Made by a program: the position numbers and the translations under genes. 64,000 nt of DNA from Naematelia aurantialba (lineage: Eukaryota; Basidiomycota; Tremellomycetes; Tremellales; Naemateliaceae). Position 1 is the stretch's first letter. Each line of letters opens with the position of its first letter. Positions 35,101 to 46,620 of this stretch are shown one piece after another. The stretch is from positions 1,488,001 through 1,552,000 of the forward strand of contig JAKFAO010000006.1 in assembly GCA_021527695.1 (NCBI GenBank). Direction: 5' to 3'. Below the pieces are notes generated by a model that worked only from the letters and a program-made list of their open reading frames with translations, was not told where the DNA came from and ran no database searches.

Positions 35101-37174
35101 CGGTTCTTCCCGCTGTACAGGCGCTAGACTTATCAGCTGCAGTATGAAACTCTCCCCACGCTTGATTCACCTCAAAGTTAGTCTCGTTCTCCGTGAAAAG
35201 CAAGTCCGGCACAATGCTTGGCCCGTCAACCAGAACGACACCACCTTTAGCAGGTGCGGCCGGGGCGGGACTGGGCGTGCAGTACAGCCGGGTGTTGCCG
35301 AGGGTCTCGTGTGACGCAAGGATGACTCCATCCGCTTCCTGCCTGACCTGGGGGAGGTTGTCGGGCATGTCCTTGTGCCACGACCAAGTATTTCGGAAAA
35401 ACAGCTGGGGGAGGATATGAAGATCGGCGGGGTCTGGACCTCGGTTGTACGCCGTGATTCGGATCGACATGGCGTCGGCGCTCTCTTCATCTTTGGCATA
35501 CTAGACAGGGTGAGTGCTACGTCGCATCGAAGCGCGTTTCTACGCACCTCGACAAAGACATCCCAGTATCGGTCCTCGTCAAAGACATCCGTGTCCATCA
35601 ATTCAAACTCGCTGACTTCACGACTCCTGTTTCGACTCTCCTCCTTCAGTTGCTCGTACGGGAACTCGGCCTGGGGATACTTGTAGAGGAACTTCATGTA
35701 CGAATGGGTCGGAGTCGAGTCGAGATAATAGTACATCTCCTTGACATCCTCTCCGTGGTTCCCTGCGATCGATAAGCCATGGCGAGCAGCTGTGCGAGAA
35801 GCACACCTCACCCTGGGATCCATTTAGACCGTACAGCCGCTCCTTCAAGAGTGGATCTTTCCCGTTCCACAAGGCAAGAGTGAAACATAACCGTTGATGG
35901 TTGTCGCTGCCACGAATTAGAATGGAATAGGACGGATAAACTAAAGTCCGGAGCTACGCACGAGATACCGGCTATGCCGTCCTCACCCCATCGGTAGGCC
36001 CTCGAAGTGGCCATCTCGAACGGGAACGAGTTCCACGCATCTCCATTGGCTGAGTAGTCCTCTCGCACAGTCCCCTATGATCCTGTGAGTCATAAAACCC
36101 AGGTAAAGAGGCTTGACTTGCCCATTGTCGCTCGCTGACATACGGGCCCCATCGTTTCCAATGCACCTCGTACCTGTCGGATTGATCGAGTCTACGAGGA
36201 TGAGCTGCTGGACCTCGCAGACGTTAACCAGCATACCTGTACTCTTCGACTGAGCGATATCTTGGGCCCAAATTCTGGATAAGACGCTCTCTGAGTGTCT
36301 GCGCGGCAGCTATCAGCATCGAGGATGACGCGGGCGACGTATCGAGTCGCACCTTGTTGTCTCCACCAAGAGTGCCGGGGGTGTCTGTCTCGCTGCCGGT
36401 CCCAGCATGAGCTGAACCGAGTCAGCTTTATTCAGCGTCGCATATGGGAGAGAGAGGATGGGGGCAAGGGAGAAGGGAGGAAGAAAGAAGGGCGAAAGGG
36501 GGAGAAAGTAAGGAAAGGAGCAGAAAAGGAGAAGCATGACACTTACGGGACGGCAGGTTCTCGGGCGCAGGCGGAGTTCCATCGTTCTGCAAGGCCGGTC
36601 GTTTCGGCAGGCTGCCATCAATGTCAGCATACACAAGTGTTCACCTCTTCCAGTCTGGGAGAACGACGCCATTCTAGCAAAAAGGTCTCCAAACCGTCGT
36701 TTAAGGGTCTCTGATCGTTTCTACGTCGTTGCGAGCGCCTTGCTCACATAACAGGATGTGGGACCGCTCTACTCACTTCTCCTTCTCCCGCTTTTCAGGC
36801 GCCGGCGGTCCAGGTCCCGGAATCGAGATCTTGAGCGGCTCGTTCGATGTAGGCTGGAGCGCGATGGGTGTCGCGCTGCCTGATCCGAGAGGCGATTCGG
36901 GACCGTTCTGCTCGCCTGCCAAAAGTCAGCTTCGGCACGCAATGAAACCGGCAGGCAGTGGCACTGCGCCGACACCAGCCCCAGCGCCCGCGTGTTCTTC
37001 CATCTTTGTCCCAATGAGAGTTTGTCAAGGGGGGACGCGGGGCCGCGGACAGTGAGACGAAGAGAGGGCACGAGGAGGTGGGAGACGAGGGTGAGAGATC
37101 AAACACGTACCGCTAGGGGTGGCTGAGCCCGTCGCGCCAAAGAGCTTTGACTGGAGCTGCTTGACTGACGACAT
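32163..37174 (-). CDS. GH63-family glucosidase (mannosyl-oligosaccharide glucosidase-like)
   Basis: Glycoside hydrolase of clan GH63 with an (alpha/alpha)6 barrel. It starts [20 protein letters not shown] and has no signal peptide or membrane anchor, so it is more likely the soluble, cytosolic-type relative than ER glucosidase I. The N-terminal sandwich region shows [38 protein letters not shown] and [20 protein letters not shown]. The catalytic barrel shows [20 protein letters not shown], then [13 protein letters not shown] and [20 protein letters not shown]. Late motifs [20 protein letters not shown] and [19 protein letters not shown] are strongly GH63-like. I place the C-terminus at [14 protein letters not shown] through a last short intron; without it the frame would stop 80 bases earlier, at 32243. 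More than fifteen introns interrupt the gene. The physiological substrate in fungi is uncertain. Confidence 0.83.
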
Positions 37175-37934
37175 GTCTAGCTTGGGATACGTGTAGCTCT
37201 AGCTCCGGGGCTCTGGCGCCGTGTAGCTCTAGCTTCGTATAGCTTTACGAAGACGAAGCGGATGGACAGCGAGAGCAGAGCGCGACCACGAGCAGGGGCA
37301 AGAGGGGAGCAGGAGCAGTAAGGAGCAAGAGGGGAGCACGAGCAAGCAGGGAGCACGAGCAAGCGGGGAGTAAGAGGGGAGGAGCCTGAGCAGGGGAGTA
37401 AGGGAGTAAGAGACAAGAAGAACCAGAAAGAGAAAGAGCAATAAGGTGACAGTTGACTGTTGAAGACTGGCGGAAAGAAGAAAGGAAACCGGCTCAGTCG
37501 CTCGTGGCCTACGATGGGTGTCGGGCAGACACAGCCCTGCCTTATGTCCTCTGGTACCTAGTGTCGCGGTGATCGACTGTAACGCCAGGTGTCCAGACAG
37601 AGATAGACAATCGACAGTCGACAGCAGCCAGGTATACGGTAGACAGGAGATCGACCGAACAGGCGACAGATCCAAGACCCCCCTACACGCTGGGTATTGG
37701 GCGACGTTACCACTCGACCGGCTGTAAAGGGTAAAACGCCCCTGACGTCTTTTTCACCCATTCACCCAAAAGTGGCAGCAGCTCTGATCCCGTCAAACCG
37801 TCCCCCTACACCCCCGGTACCACAGTACCACACGCTCGGTCCCATGCCAACGCAGGCGGGGGACGCAGGTGAACCCTGTGAGCTGGCTCATGCATGCAGA
37901 TTGTTCTATGTATGCTGGTGGGATTGTGATGCTT
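37175..37934. other. 760-bp gap with purine-rich repeats
   Basis: Lies upstream of the GH63 start and downstream of the GH47 stop. It contains GAGCACGAGCAAGCGGGGAG-type degenerate repeats at about 37280-37390 and a region around 37600-37660 with several GACAG/CGACAG words. A promoter for GH63 must lie here. No gene was recognised. Confidence 0.55.
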
Positions 37935-40900
37935 CTACGAGGTGGAAAACGGCGTCAAGAACGCTGGCTTGAACACTGGCAGTACGTGTGCCTGAAGAAC
38001 TGATCAGCGCCCTGAACCCCACCACGCAGATCCAGTCACCCACCTCGGTGTTGAACACGTTCTCGCTCAGCGGTATATGGTCGGAATCGTCAAAGAGCAG
38101 ATACAGATATTCTGCTTCGTCAGCCGTGCATGCCCAATCGACGCCCGTCCATGCAAAGCGGATGCGGCACCGCATGGCCTGGTATCCACAGCATGCGATT
38201 CTAGGCCGAGGCGTATCCGAGGCATGCGGTTCCGTACCAACTCACTCAAGGTCTCTCCAAGCCAGAACGTCTCCATTCGGTCCAGTTTCTTGGCCGGCAC
38301 CACCTGGACATCTTCGATCCCCGCATAGCCCCCCTCGTCGACGCGGCAGTGTTCCTGGAACGCTTGGAAGATTTGCCATCCCCACTCTCGGTACTTTGGG
38401 TCTCCTGTCGCCCGATACCCAAGGAAGAGAGACTCGACCGTCTCGGGACGGAGGATATTCCGAGCATCGATGAGCACGCCCCTGCGATGCGCGTGAGCTG
38501 ATGCGTACTGATGCGTGAAAGGCACTAGGCGGACTCACTTTGAAGGCTTGATGTACCAATCCTTTAGATCCGCCATCGTTGGCTCGGTACTGAGGACGAA
38601 CATGGCAATTTCAGGGGACAGGCCGCTGCCGGCGCCAGCGTCAGCTTCATGCCTCAGGTTGCGCTAGAAATGGATCTTCGTAGTGGATAGAGGCAGATTG
38701 AAACACAGACTACTCTGTCGAGAGTGTGTAGAGAGAGATCGATCACAGACTACTCTGTCGATACTCGATGAGGTGAAAAACAGACGACTCACGTCTTGGT
38801 GTCATGCGTCGCCATGCAGCTTTCCACGAGCCCTTGACCAATGATGAGATCGTCCTGGTCCTGCTGGTCCAGGTCGTTCCAATCGACGACCCGACGCCCG
38901 CCCTCCGTCACACCCAGGAGGAACGAGCCCCCCAGAAAGCAGACCAGGTGATCTTGCTTCGGTACGATCTGCCACGTCCTAACACGAGTCAACGCCAGTA
39001 CAAGACCACCCCGAATGTCCGAATGTCCGAATGCCCGAAGAAGCCGAATGCCCAAATGTCTCAATATCCATGGTTGCTGTCCGCTGTCAAACTCACTGGT
39101 CGCCTGATTTCGGGTGCTTTGCAGGGTGCAGTTCTTGCGTGTAGATCAGGCCAGACTTCTTCGTCTTGCCAAGAAGGTGTTTCTTGATTCCCCCCATGGC
39201 TTCGTCGTACATCTGCGCTGTTAGCTAGATACACAGCTGCAGAGTGGGTTTACATCTCGGTAGACGGTCTCCTGTCGGTCCTGATTGACGTCAGCCGGTA
39301 AGCGAGAGAGGAGAGGGAGTTTGAGCTGACGGTCTGTAGCCACTGCCTGAGTCATGTCAGCAAGGCACTGGGAACGTGACTTAAAGACTTGAGACTCACT
39401 TGAGCAGATACTCGTAGTATGAATCGCCCCTTGACCCCAGTCGGATCTCGGACATGACAAACTGGCCATTCTGCGGTCTGTCGTCCCATGTCAGTTTATA
39501 GCCCGCTGCGATAACATGGGCATACGAGAGGAAGATCGGGGCAATACCATCATGTATGGCCTGACTGCGAACCAGCTCCGTGACCTACGAGCACTCATCA
39601 GCTTCCTGTCAAAGTCGCTCTAACCAAACACCAAATGGTGAAACCGCTGATAACTCGGATCCCACGCACCCGTTCAGCTTTCCGCCAATAGGTGGAATCT
39701 CCAGTCAGGTGACTGAGGTACTTCATCTCCAATTGAAGACTCGCCGCCTCGGCCAGACTGGCGATACCCCGATTCCCTCGGTCAGGGATACCCTTCCGCT
39801 GGGCGAGGTTGATATTTGACAGCGGGATGCCTGAAGGGGTATCAAACGCAGCGACCAGTCGGTCGGCGAGATCGATCGCTAGGTCGAGGTAGAGTGGAGC
39901 GTCGGCGGAGATGGCTGCTGAAGGATGGGTGGAGGTCAGGTAGTGCGCGGACAGGAGACCGCCGAGGAGTCGGATGGTGGTCTGTTCAAAGTGTCAGCGC
40001 ATTCCGATTCAAATGGCAGTGGCTACATCCACAGTGTTGGAGGACATATCCAAGACGAGCCAAAGAACCCCAGAGGTGTGTGCAGATGTAGACATGTAGG
40101 CGAACTCACTTCGAAGGTATTGAACTCTGCGTCCTTGTCAAACGAGAGGACCTCGCGACACCATTTTGCCGCTCGGTGGTATTCCTCCTCAAAGCCCATT
40201 ATGAGCAACGAGTCGATGGAGTCGACGATGGTGTACCCGACACCGCCCGCAGCAGTGAGGTTCGAGCCGCCTTTACTCAATGGGTGATACTGCCTCGTCA
40301 GCTCCACTCGTCCCTTGGCTACGGCCTCTGCTTGTAGACGGTTGATAGTGCCGCTGGCCACAGGATATTGATGTAGAATGATGAATGTCTGTTGTTCGAC
40401 GCAGATGCAGATGCTTAGCTGTGACGCACCTCATCATCCCCCCAAGCATGTTCCTCATATGCTCTCCAACTCCATTCAAACGCCTCCCGCACTGCTGCTC
40501 GTCTTTTCACGTCCGCCTCTAGCTTCGGCGCCCCAGTGCCGACAAACACGTCCGTCTCCTTGACGCTCCCCCACGGCGTACGTGTTATGCGGGTCTGTCT
40601 CGCCCAAGAGGTGGGACGAGCAGTGAGAGAGGTGAATAGGGCTGGGGCGAATTTCACGCTGAACCAAACGACCGCGGCGAGGCCAACGACAAGGAGGCCG
40701 TTGCGCAGTTGTTTTGTACGCTCAAGCGTTTGCAGTTTCCTCTGGAGCTATCGAAGGGAGTATCAGCCGCTTCCTCTCCTGGCGTGCTGGTAATGTGGAT
40801 ACAAGAGTGAAGTAAGCCGAGTGAGTGGGTCTAAATCACAGGACTGTTGAGCCCTGCCACGCACACAGAGCGACGGGGTATGCGAGGCAGACCGAGCGAC

Positions 40901-41020
40901 GGGGTGTGCAGGTGATGGAGGTGGACAGCTCACCTCTTGCTTATTTGGCGATTTGGGCCCCGTGGATTGAGATCCACTCTTCCCAGACCCTTTCGACTGC
41001 CGCTTGCGTGTCTCCGTCAT
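37935..41020 (-). CDS. ER-type class I alpha-1,2-mannosidase (GH47)
   Basis: Type II membrane enzyme that trims Man9GlcNAc2 in the ER and so takes part in N-glycan maturation and ERAD timing. After a basic cytosolic tail (METRKRQSKGSG-like) there is one membrane anchor (LRNGLLVVGLAAVVWFSVKF). The GH47 barrel follows in order: FEWSWRAYEEHAWGDDE, GYTIVDSIDSLLIMGFEEEY, EFNTFETTIRLLGGLLSAHY, LAEAASLQLEMKYLSHLTGD, GDSYYEYLLKQWLQTDR, HLVCFLGGSFLLG, NILRPETVESLFLGYRATGD, GIEDVQVVPAKKLDRMETFW and ETLKYLYLLFDDSD. The conserved NTEAH end is restored by a last intron: VFNTE then AHVLPVFKPAFLTPFSTS and the stop. All exons read in the order expected, with roughly ten introns. Confidence 0.9.
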
Positions 41021-41213
41021 GCTGCTACTCTGTCAAGGCAGCCGACAAGCAATGCCAGGCGGCTAGACTGACGCCGCCAATACCAGCCAAGAGGTCAGCA
41101 ACTGCGGCGGCGGCGATCGCCGCTCGGGGTCCGACCGACAAAGCAACCTCAGCTGGTGGACATGGGACTGGAAGCTCTGATTGTACAGCTCGAGGGCAAT
41201 TTGGTGCAGCCCC

Positions 41214-42827
41214 ATGCCCGCTCCTCGGATGTCGTCCCAGCTAGACAGCACGTCGGCCATCGTGAGTACGCCACTGGTCCCGCCAACCTTGCAATCACTG
41301 CACTGTCCTTCTGCCATCATTTCACCGTCTACCCACAAGAAAGTGACACTGCTGTACTGGATTGATATTGGAGACACGGAATTATCAGATTCCCCCTCCT
41401 GCGACTGGCGCTGCCGTCGATAAGCAGGATATGAGATGGAGCCGGCAACTAGAACCGCGCTGACGCTCCTCAGCTAGGGGAATACATGCTGAAAGGATGG
41501 ACGTTGACCGCCCTCCACTGCGACGTGTGCCGCATCACGCCGCTCATGCGTGAACCGGCTGCTGTCGCGCAGCGCGATGGGCGGGCCGCTATCCAATTTT
41601 GCGCACTGTGCGATGGCTCGCCGCTTCCCGCTCCGCCCTCTACGTCTGCCTCGGCTTCCGCTCCCGCTTCTGCCCTCCACTCTTCACGTCCATTCCCCCC
41701 AGCCGAAGCAGGCACCGCCCACCACCCTCACCACCACCATCTCGAGGGAGAGAACCACCACAGCCACAGTGACAACCACGGTGCGAGCGCCGGTCCTGGC
41801 AGGCTTGTCGGTGGTGAAGCTGGGGAAACTATACACGCCAGCTCCAGCACTGAAGCGCAAGACCCAGCTGCGCGAATCTCGTCCCTGCTGCTCCGAGGCT
41901 ATTCCCTGCTCGGCACCAACTGCCCCACGCCTACTTGTCGAGGCATCCCGCTCGTCGGGTACCCGCGTAAGCCGGACTCGTCAAAGGACGGGAGGCGGAT
42001 GTGCGTCAACTGCGGGGGCCGGTGGGTCGAGGAGGGGAATCTGGGCAGACTCAAGCTCGTGCATCCCCCTCGCACGACGGACCTACCGGATACGCATAGT
42101 CACGATAGTAATACCTCCAACATCGGCGTGAAGAATAACCCAGCAGCCGAGTCTCGCGAATCTGGCGATTTGCTCAAGCAGAGTCCGCGAGAGAAGAGGC
42201 GCAGAGAGCTGTACGGTCTCGACGTAGATACACCGCTACCTCTATCCACCAACGACAAGCACGACCGAAAGGGAAAGAGCAAGGCCCGCGTTCACGACGA
42301 CCCAGACCTCGACCTCGACCTCGGCCTCGACGTGGATATCGACATGGACGAAAGTGACGGTCGTGGGCCAGTCCCACCACCAAAGGAAGCAGCACAAAGA
42401 GGCAGCCAGGCCGTGAGTTTTCTTTCAATGCGACCCAGGTACCGTGCGTGGAGCTCACCCGCTGTAGGTCCCGCCCCCCGCTCTCAGTAGCGCGTTACTC
42501 GCCGCTCAGTCGTCTCTCTGCTTCACGCTGTCGCGCCTTGCCAGCTCCCTCGAGCAACATCACAGTTCTGACGAGGCGCGGTATTTCGTTGATGTCAAGT
42601 TGCATACCGAGGCCATGCGGGATGTCCTCGACGTCCTCGAGAGGATGAAGCGGGTGGTTCGACATATAAGCATGTGGTGGGCCCATGTACAAGAAGCGGG
42701 TAGTTTGAAGGGAGCCGTCGGCCCAGAATGGGTGCCGAGGAGGCAGGTACCTGAGAATGCCAGGACAGACCCCTTGGCTTGCGATAGACAGTTCGCCAGG
42801 GCCTGCTCTGGACGGCTCGTCACATAA
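41214..42827 (+). CDS. ZNRD2 (SSSCA1, autoantigen p27) family zinc-ribbon protein
   Basis: Three exons (41214-41261, 41474-42412, 42468-42827) give 448 residues. The first ends STSAI and joins LGEYMLKGWTLTALHCDVC, the conserved opening of this family. Two zinc-ribbon half sites are seen: CDVC with CALC, and, after a His-rich and Ser/Ala-rich insert, a second unit with CPTPTC and MCVNCGG followed by RWVEEGNL. The C-terminal part ends in helices (AMRDVLDVLERMKRVVRHIS) like those of other family members. In animals ZNRD2 is linked to mitosis and tankyrase binding, and the fungal role is unknown. Repeating the zinc unit (two LLxGW/LLRGYSLL modules) makes it longer than the usual 200 residues. Confidence 0.78.
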
Positions 42828-42944
42828 CGCGCCTCCACCCAACATGCAATGCATCACCTCTAATTATTGTATATGACGGAGACTGTTTGTTGCCAATCGC
42901 GGCAGCTGCGCTTGAAGTCTAGCACTCAGACGACGCGTTCATGT

Positions 42945-44560
42945 CTAGTAGCTCGCATCGCTAGGAGCGTACATGGCTTCGATGACGTACAGCGCTGCAA
43001 AGATCAGGAACGCGGCCGCGCCAATGAAGGTGACTGCGAAGAATCAGCTCTGTCCCTGCTCAGTTTGTATAGGCGGATGCTACGCGAAACAAGTCCCTCT
43101 AGTCCGGTATGGTCTTGCTCCGAATGTGCAGGAATGCAGGAATGTACATGTGTGGACAGAGACGCAAACTTACTGTGTTTGACCGAGATCTTTGTTGACA
43201 AATACCGTCCGCCCAAGACTGCGCCACAAGTGCACACTCCGTGCCCGAGGATGGTCCCAAACGCAATGACGGGCACACTCTGCTCGGATCAGCGGCTGTC
43301 AAGGGGTCGTTGTTTTCGAATCTTTGTGATAAACATCTTGTTATCAAAGATTCCGTTAGACTCGTTGCCGAGCTTCCGACGAGCTAGCCAGCCGGGCTGC
43401 CGACTCCACAGAGCAGGGCAGAGCAAGCAGACAAGCAGAGAACGAGAGAAGCAGAGAAGCAGGGAAGCAGGGAAGCAGAGGACGCAGCGAACGCAGAGCA
43501 GTGAACGCAGAGAATACAGAAAACGGCCCGCTCACATGTGCAGCGCCCATTGCGATGGTGGTGATCTGGCTGCGATCTCCCCACTCCCCCAGAAATGTGA
43601 GAACAAACGCCTGCGCAAAGACGGGATTCGTCATCATCTGCAACGACGAGCGCACTCGTTCTCTGGCCAGGCGGGTCCAGTGTTTCTTGTCCTTGACCAT
43701 TGGTCCTACGCCGCCCATACCGTGCGTCAGAGGGAAATTGATGCTGGGTCCACTGCGGCCCGGGCGAGGCGACGAGGACCGACCGAAATTCGAGCTGGAC
43801 GAGATGGACTCTCGTGGGTTCCGTGGAGATCCAGGAGGGCCATCGTCGTTGGCCTTGCCCTCCTCGAGCGCTTCGAGAGGGATGACCGTGCCGCGGGGGT
43901 TTTGCGCGTCGTGTCGCGACGAATCCTCTTCCAGCTCCTCCTCCACCTCGCGCATCTCTTCTTGGATGTGCGAGTTGCCGGCGCTCATCATTATTCCCTC
44001 CTGGACCATCTTGACACCAAACCCAAGGAACAGGATAGCAGCGGCCCACAGCGTCCACACCTAGGTAGGTGTCAGCGGGCTCGACGCCAAGACTTCGGGC
44101 GCAGTAACTCAAACATAACACATGGAGTCCAGGTAGAGAGAACACAAAGCTGCGGCAGTGAAGGTACAATGGGCGGATGGGTTGGATGAGGGGGCTGGTA
44201 GAACGTCGACGCACTTTCGGGATGATACCAAGGATGACCTTGCCCAGAGCCGCCGATAATATCGACATGATCACCAGGGACGCAAACGCCCCGCCAAACA
44301 CCGTTAACCGAGCATGCCGTGTAGCCATGATAGCAGCAATCAGGAATGTCTTGTCCCCTGCGCGCTTCAGTTGAGTTTCCTCACACGACACCACATCCAA
44401 CCGAGTGACCTACCTATCTCAGAAACAACAATCATGATGAACGCTTTGAACAGCGCATCTACAGCGTATCAGCAGGCGTATCCTCGTCCTCCTTGCCCCA
44501 CCGTCCCCGGCGTGCAGCAAGCTCACCAATGTTCGAGTCATTATCCCGTGTCTCCGCCAT
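42945..44560 (-). CDS. GDT1: GDT1/TMEM165-type Golgi cation transporter (UPF0016)
   Basis: Golgi Mn2+/Ca2+-H+ exchanger required for glycosylation. The two hallmark ExGD motifs are both present: SEIGDKTFLIAAIMATRHA (formed across an intron) and FLGEWGDRSQITTIAMGAAH. They lie in two homologous three-helix units, the first continuing AFASLVIMSILSAALGKVIL, the second ending with a helix before EAMYAPSDASY. The cytosolic loop between them is long and charged (EEMREVEEELEEDSSRHDA), then Ser/Arg-rich. The proposed start MAETRDNDSNI lacks a clear signal peptide, so an upstream exon could be missing. It is transcribed divergently from the ArfGAP gene, 240 bases away. Confidence 0.87.
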
Positions 44561-44800
44561 GATGTGCCAGAAGACTCGCCTCTGTCTATCACGGACAGAC
44601 TGCGACTGCACAAGTTTGTAGTGGAGCACCGACACAATTAATTGTAGGGAATCAAGTGTACTGCGTGCGGTGAAAGATAGGCGCGTGTAGATAGGCGTGC
44701 ATTCTGCCTCCAACCAGGCGCGCGAGAGACAGGTACGCGCCCAGACAGATCCGGGTCATTGGCTTCCCACTACTCTTGATATCCTCTGCGTGTGGTGGTC

Positions 44801-46416
44801 ATGTCCAGGCAAGGTCAGCTTACAAGTTACCCCCGTGGTCCCTCGGAGCTGACAGAAGCCACTCTAGATAAAGCCACAACAGAGCGCAATGCTCGCACAC
44901 TACGAGAGCTGGTCAAGCAGCCGGACAACAAATCATGCGCCGACTGCCGGAAGAATGGCGAGTCGTCTGCTACTCCCTGCCCTCCGCCATATCATCGCAC
45001 CCTCCCCGTTGGGATTTCGACCTGGTGCTGATATTCCGTAGACGCCAGATGGGCTTCGTGGAATCTGTGAGCTTGGCGGACGGAGCTCGAGTCCAAGAGC
45101 TCACACAAGTAGGGGAGTTTACCTCTGTATCCGGTGTTCCGGGATCCATCGGTCTATGGGCACACATATCAGCCGCGTAAAAAGCATCGATCTGGATATA
45201 TGGACGCCCGAGCAGATGGAGGTGAAGCCATTCGGACCCATCTTTCCACTTGCAGGCTTCGTTGACCTGAAATCGGACTTGGCGTTAGGCTCGAGCTGAT
45301 CATGGGCAGAACATTCAAAAATGGGGCAACCGTCGTGCGAATCTGTATTGGGAGAGGCACCTCAAAGCTGGACATACCCCGCCCGATCAGTAGGCCGCTA
45401 TCCGTTCTCCGCGAGGCGAGATCTGATGGGTGGTTTAGTAAGATCGAGTCGTTCATTCGGTCCAAGTACGAGTCGAGACGATGGGCGATGAGTGGACCGC
45501 CGCCTGCAGATCCCAGTGTGCTGGATCACGGAGAGGCGCAAAGTGTGAGCTCCACCCAGCGTCCCAACGACAAAGCTCACAACTATATGCTATCATCGTG
45601 TAGTCCGCCGGTGCGCCCACACAGCCAACTCCTACCAGCACTCAACCACCTCCCGCTGCACCTGCCGGACGACCACACGCCCACCCCCTTCTTTCACGTA
45701 ATGTACCGACCAAAGCTGCTGCACCTGCGCCTGCGCCCGTGGTAGACCTGATCGGAGGGGACGATCCCGCGCCGACACCAGCCCCGGCTCCCGCTCCTGC
45801 TCCGACTGCAGCGCCATCTCAACCTTCCCTGGCCGCACCGGTACAAGTCGCCACTGCTGCCACCGCGCCGGCCCCGACCGCCGCCCCTTCATCGAGCATC
45901 TTCGACCTTGATTTCCGCGCACCCGCGGCACCCGTCACAGCCTCAAAGCCGCAAAGCGCCAAAGCCGACATCATGTCCCTCTTCTCCACGCCTTCTCCTT
46001 CGGCGTCTGCCCCGCCGTCGCAGACCTTCTTTGGGGCTACCAACTCGCTCATGCCTGTCGACGCTGGTCTCGGTTCCTGGGGAGGAGGAATCACAAGCTC
46101 CGCTCCGCCGGTGCAGCAGCATGTGACACAGGCGCCCATTAGTGCGGGCGCGTGGTCGGGGATGCAGCAGCAGGCAGCGCAGGCGCCCCAGAGCGCCGGC
46201 GGATGGTCCGGGATGCAGATGGACCAAGGGGGCTGGGGCGCGCCGCAGCAGGCAACAGCGTCGGCGCCGACCAGCTCCAACCCGTGGGGCGCGGCGGATC
46301 CGTGGGCGGCGACTGGTAACGGAAATGCGAGTGGCAATTTGCAGGGCGGGTTCGCGCAGGTCTCGCCGGCAGTAGACAAAAAGGAGCGGGACCCGTTTGC
46401 GAATATCTGGCAGTGA
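44801..46416 (+). CDS. AGE2: ArfGAP of the AGE2/SMAP type
   Basis: GTPase-activating protein for Arf that acts in post-Golgi and endosomal vesicle formation. A 13-base first exon encodes MSRQ and joins DKATTERNARTLREL. The ArfGAP zinc finger is CADC ... CIRC (CxxC-x16-CxxC) with the arginine finger in CIRCSGIHRSMGTHISRVKS, followed by DLDIWTPEQME, IQKWGNRRANLYWERHLKAG and KIESFIRSKYESRRWAM. The second intron (44958-45041) begins with GC, not GT; the conserved DARWASWNLG demands it. The C-terminal half is low complexity, rich in Ala/Pro and then Gln/Gly/Trp, with the end FANIWQ. It includes short aromatic motifs (WGGG, NPWG) that may bind clathrin adaptors. Confidence 0.9.
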
Positions 46417-46620
46417 GGGCCGTGGGAGCGGAGCCAGGAATTCGGCATTGTATGCAATTCGATACAAGGTATCCAATGGCATCGCACTAGTACATGCATT
46501 GTATAGTCTCTTGGATGACGGGCTGCCGGGCTGCCACGAGCCACCGGGCCATCTGAGCTATTCTACCGTACAACAAGTATCGCAAGAACAGGCAACGTCC
46601 CAGGGCCTCTGCTGATGCTG

